Of a DNA stretch of 23,434 nt, positions 20,788 through 23,434 are shown piece after piece. The stretch comes from JACRAO01 sp964490895 (lineage in GTDB: Bacteria > Bdellovibrionota > UBA1018): assembly GCA_964490895.1 (NCBI GenBank), contig CAZBEI010000061.1:1-23434 (forward strand), read 5' to 3'. The position numbers and the translations under genes are program-made. Position 1 is the stretch's first letter; each line of letters opens with the position of its first letter. The notes beneath the pieces are model-generated. The model searched no databases, had not been told where the DNA came from, and saw nothing but the letters and a program-made list of their open reading frames with translations.

Positions 20788-22515
20788 GTGTGTGGACTTC
20801 AACTTTTATTAAATTTTCTGGTCTGCTTTCTTCTATCTGTGACTTGCATGCAGTTACAAGCAGCAGATCCGTCTGTACTTTTACCGGATTCAACTGGCCT
20901 TGAATCTGGCAAGACAATTCAGAAGTTAGTTCCAGATCTTTTCCCTTATTTGGCCGCAGGACGATCATTTCTTTGTTACTCGCCTCAAAAAGGCCCAGAG
21001 GAAACAATACGTACCCTTTTCAATAAACCGGGTATCAAAAAATTAATTGATTTTGACTTTACCGTCCACGGTGACAAAGACGAAATATATAACTTGGTTT
21101 TTGAAAATAAAAAACCAAAACGAATAAAATTAACAAAAAATAAAAATGAGCCTTCCAAGATTACTATCAAAGATCAAATAATCGTTGTCAAATATGTGAT
21201 TCAGGCTGATGATCAAGGCTCTGACGATGAGCCTGAAAGCAAGATTTTATTTCGAGCTTATTTTAATGAAAAATGCGACCTCATTGCTTTTGAAAAATGG
21301 AATTTTGGAGACGGTTTTGGAAACAATGACACTCCCAGTGAAAAGATTTTATACAACTCCGAAGGAAAAATAATCATTCAATTTCTTGTAGATGATCGAG
21401 TAAAATCTCTAGAGGAAATTTACCCCAACACCCATAGAAAATTACAAGAAAATCACGTTATAATTGGAGTTATTGACAGTGGAGTGGCTTTTAATGACCC
21501 CGCTTTAGCAGATACCATAGATCGACCAGGCGAGGAGAAGAGAAAAAAATTAGAATTAAAGTTTTTAGAATTAAAAAACCAATGGATCTCTAAAAAAGCT
21601 GAACAAAAGGGCCGTAACTTTTTTGGGAATCTATGGTATGGAAACGAGGATCAAAATAAAATCAATACATCAGAAAATGAACTTGAGGAGTGCAGGAAAG
21701 AACTGCAACAGGTTTCTATCGGCTGGGATTTCATGGAGGATGACCCATGGCCCTATGACAACATGTCTTTTTCGGCACCCGTCTTTGCAGAGCCTTTTCA
21801 TGGAACTCATGTGGCTGGGATTATTGTTAAAAATACGGACGAACTCTCTCTTCTTCCCATCCGAGTGCCTATCTTCGTCCATTTACCAGAGACAACAACT
21901 CCGGTTGATTTTATAAAAGTTGTCGATTATGCCTACACGCGTGGAGTCAGAATCATCAATTTAAGTATAATCCCTAGAAGTGCCACTGAAGAATTTTCCT
22001 TAAGAACTGCGGTCGAAAAATACTCAGATATTTTATTCGTAGTGGGAGCTGGAAATGGAAATCGCGAGAGGAGTGGCATCAATTTAGATCAAGAAACCTC
22101 TGTTTTTCCAGGTTCTTTTCATTACCCAAATTTTGTTGCCGTAGCTTCGGTAGACGAGAAGGGGGAGTTGTCCCGCTTTTCAAACTATGGAGAAAATGCG
22201 GTGGCATTTGCAGCACCCGGAGAAAATATAGAGTCGCATATCCCAGGTGGGAGTCTGGTGCGATGGAGTGGCACCTCGATGGCTACCCCATTTGTGACCC
22301 GAGTTGCCGCAAGAGTGTCTATGCGAATGAAAACACTCAACCTTAAGCCTCAAACAATCATTCAAGAAATACTCAAGATCTTGAGCAAAAGCATTATCCC
22401 AAATCCAAGTTTATCCAAAAAAATAAAATTTCCTGGAGTTTTAAGTGAGGAACTTGCATTGCGAAAAATCGATCCGTCTCTTGGACAAGCAATCGCAGTT
22501 GACCTTCCAAAATAG
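20788..22515 (+). CDS. Secreted subtilisin-like (S8) serine protease
   Basis: An S8 peptidase of 575 residues, read from GTG 20788. The N-terminus (CGLQLLLNFLVCFLLSVTCMQLQA) is a plausible signal peptide. No Shine-Dalgarno precedes the GTG; the next ATG (20848) would remove most of the signal, so I keep the GTG. A prodomain-like region (about 26-220) is rich in charged beta strands. Triad: D230 (GVIDSGVAFND), H338 (FHGTHVAG), S497 (WSGTSMATP), with oxyanion N423 (GAGNGN). Between D230 and H338 there is an insert of about 70 residues that is very rich in Lys and Glu (EEKRKKLELKFLELKNQ), probably helical or coiled-coil. Residues after 510 form a short tail. Likely a secreted or periplasmic protease. 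Confidence 0.87.
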   Translation: MCGLQLLLNFLVCFLLSVTCMQLQAADPSVLLPDSTGLESGKTIQKLVPDLFPYLAAGRSFLCYSPQKGPEETIRTLFNKPGIKKLIDFDFTVHGDKDEIYNLVFENKKPKRIKLTKNKNEPSKITIKDQIIVVKYVIQADDQGSDDEPESKILFRAYFNEKCDLIAFEKWNFGDGFGNNDTPSEKILYNSEGKIIIQFLVDDRVKSLEEIYPNTHRKLQENHVIIGVIDSGVAFNDPALADTIDRPGEEKRKKLELKFLELKNQWISKKAEQKGRNFFGNLWYGNEDQNKINTSENELEECRKELQQVSIGWDFMEDDPWPYDNMSFSAPVFAEPFHGTHVAGIIVKNTDELSLLPIRVPIFVHLPETTTPVDFIKVVDYAYTRGVRIINLSIIPRSATEEFSLRTAVEKYSDILFVVGAGNGNRERSGINLDQETSVFPGSFHYPNFVAVASVDEKGELSRFSNYGENAVAFAAPGENIESHIPGGSLVRWSGTSMATPFVTRVAARVSMRMKTLNLKPQTIIQEILKILSKSIIPNPSLSKKIKFPGVLSEELALRKIDPSLGQAIAVDLPK

Positions 22516-22615
22516 TGCCCTCTCGGCAAAATCTGCCCACTTTTCAATGTCCTGTTGCACTTTTTTTAATCTGTGCGAAAATAAAAATAGAAGTACATAA
22601 AATTTGTTTAACCTA

Positions 22616-22637
22616 AAATCACCCCACTGGGTGATTT
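22616..22637 (+). promoter_or_regulatory. Stem-loop in the leader of the barrel-like protein gene
   Basis: AAATCACCC (22616-22624) and GGGTGATTT (22629-22637) form a perfect 9-bp stem with a 4-nt loop. No T-run follows on the plus strand, so it is not a standard terminator for the upstream protease gene. It ends 23 nt before the chosen ATG and close to its Shine-Dalgarno, so it may stabilise the mRNA or modulate translation. Confidence 0.55.
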
Positions 22638-22660
22638 ACGCAATGAAAGGAATCGTTGCT

Positions 22661-23197
22661 ATGAACTCACGGAAGAGAAACCCCATACTTTGGATCTTTA
22701 TTCTTGGACTCGGTGTCATTGTTTACACCCTGTCCTATGCCGACACCGAAGGACGCCCCACTCGGATTTCGTCTGAAATGCGGGGAATTAAAAACACGTC
22801 TTCTTTTGGTATCTTGTTTGGCTCTCGGTATTTAAGCTTCGAAAGCGAAAATTTTGCGGTAGGAGGTGCTGGCTATACCGGGCAGTTGAGCGGAACCTCT
22901 GTCGGATCTTTTAGCTATGGTGGAATTGTCGTAAACTATACGACTGCATTTTCAAAAAAAACAGAATTTGAGTTTAACCTTTTAGGGGGTGGAGCTGGGG
23001 GATTTAACTCTACCGTGACAGGGGGTGGTGTTATTTTAGAGCCCAGCATTGCGTTTGATTTTATCTTAGGAAAAACCGTACGTATCGGACTCAATGGCGG
23101 ATATGCATGGGTGCCTAGCATGACGGTGTTTTCTGGAGTTACGTTTGGTCTACGCTTCGAATTTATGCTAAACAGTCCACATCATGACTCAACCTAA
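22661..23197 (+). CDS. Small outer-membrane beta-barrel-like protein
   Basis: A protein of about 178 residues. The frame opens at TTG 22604, but ATG 22661 has AAAGGA at good spacing; ATG 22643 is an alternative. A signal peptide follows (RKRNPILWIFILGLGVIVYTLSYA). The mature chain alternates polar and hydrophobic residues and is glycine-rich in its middle and last thirds. Strand-like segments include FGILFGSRYLSF, GGAGYTGQL, GIVVNYTTAF, FEFNLLGGG and VRIGLNGGYAWVP, ending GVTFGLRFEFML. It looks like a small 6-8-strand barrel, but no named family is recognised. The last codons overlap the start of the CDGSH gene by 14 nt. Confidence 0.7.
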   Translation: MNSRKRNPILWIFILGLGVIVYTLSYADTEGRPTRISSEMRGIKNTSSFGILFGSRYLSFESENFAVGGAGYTGQLSGTSVGSFSYGGIVVNYTTAFSKKTEFEFNLLGGGAGGFNSTVTGGGVILEPSIAFDFILGKTVRIGLNGGYAWVPSMTVFSGVTFGLRFEFMLNSPHHDST

Positions 23198-23432
23198 AGT
23201 CGCCATCAAAGCACCTGCCATTTTAGATTTAGCCCCGGGAATTTATTCTTGGTGCACCTGTGGATTGTCGGAGAAACAGCCCTTTTGTGATCGTGCCCAC
23301 AGAAAAGATGGGGTATTTCGATCTCTCAAATTTGAAATCCTCGAACCCAAAAAGGTGGCCCTCTGCCAATGCAAGCAAACCAAAAACCCTCCGCACTGTG
23401 ATGGTTCGCACTCAAAACTTGACAAACTCTGA
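23184..23432 (+). CDS. Dual CDGSH-type iron-sulfur protein
   Basis: An 82-residue protein with two CDGSH motifs, each expected to bind a redox-active [2Fe-2S] cluster through three Cys and one His. Motif 1 is C24, C26, C35, H39 (CTCGLSEKQPFCDRAH) and motif 2 is C61, C63, C72, H76 (CQCKQTKNPPHCDGSH). The first has CDRAH where the family name motif reads CDGSH; the metal ligands are intact. Two tandem motifs in about 80 residues is the usual bacterial and plastid-like arrangement. No signal peptide is present, so it is cytoplasmic. The ATG lies inside the end of the barrel gene with no visible Shine-Dalgarno, so translation is probably coupled. The partners are unknown. Confidence 0.9.
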   Translation: MTQPKVAIKAPAILDLAPGIYSWCTCGLSEKQPFCDRAHRKDGVFRSLKFEILEPKKVALCQCKQTKNPPHCDGSHSKLDKL

Positions 23433-23434
23433 TT

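Overview
The window is AT-rich, compact, gene-dense bacterial DNA. It encodes many proteins with signal peptides, a lipoprotein, a barrel-like protein and an SLBB export-type protein, so the host is Gram-negative. The HNH endonuclease resembles a family I remember from Bdellovibrio-like predators. The two secreted subtilases and the many orphan secreted proteins also fit a member of the Bdellovibrionota/Oligoflexia. That placement is an inference from gene style; no rRNA or other marker gene is present.

Layout. (1) Positions 1-3222 look accessory: the possible last codons of an RHS-like gene, an orphan secreted protein, an HNH endonuclease with a long palindrome in its leader, and a VapBC-type toxin-antitoxin pair with a consensus promoter and built-in operator. 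(2) 3255-5451 holds a polyprenyl diphosphate synthase and a DUF4143-type ATPase. (3) 5515-8558 holds a secreted subtilase with an inserted beta domain, a Tyr/His-rich secreted protein upstream of it, and a divergent cysteine-containing secreted protein. (4) 8564-13697 is a surface-glycan locus: a minimal SLBB protein with a C-terminal anchor, a GT4 glycosyltransferase, a membrane GT39/83-like glycosyltransferase, a CDP-paratose-2-epimerase-like sugar-nucleotide enzyme and a GT2 glycosyltransferase. (5) 13694-15933 is the kbl-tdh threonine degradation operon. (6) 16045-17409 is a LamG-like surface lipoprotein. (7) 17437-20695 is a three-gene operon with 4-nt overlaps: tryptophanase, a cysteine-free thioredoxin-like secreted protein and a TolB-like propeller protein. 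(8) 20788-23432 holds a second secreted subtilase, divergent from the tryptophanase operon, then a barrel-like protein overlapping a dual CDGSH iron-sulfur protein.

Two operons degrade amino acids: threonine to glycine plus acetyl-CoA, and tryptophan to indole, pyruvate and ammonia. With two secreted proteases this suggests a protein- or peptide-consuming lifestyle. The least expected arrangement is the tryptophanase operon, where a cytoplasmic catabolic enzyme is translationally coupled to two exported proteins of unknown role and faces a secreted protease across a perfect 12-bp palindrome. I found no CRISPR array, IS element, tRNA or rRNA.
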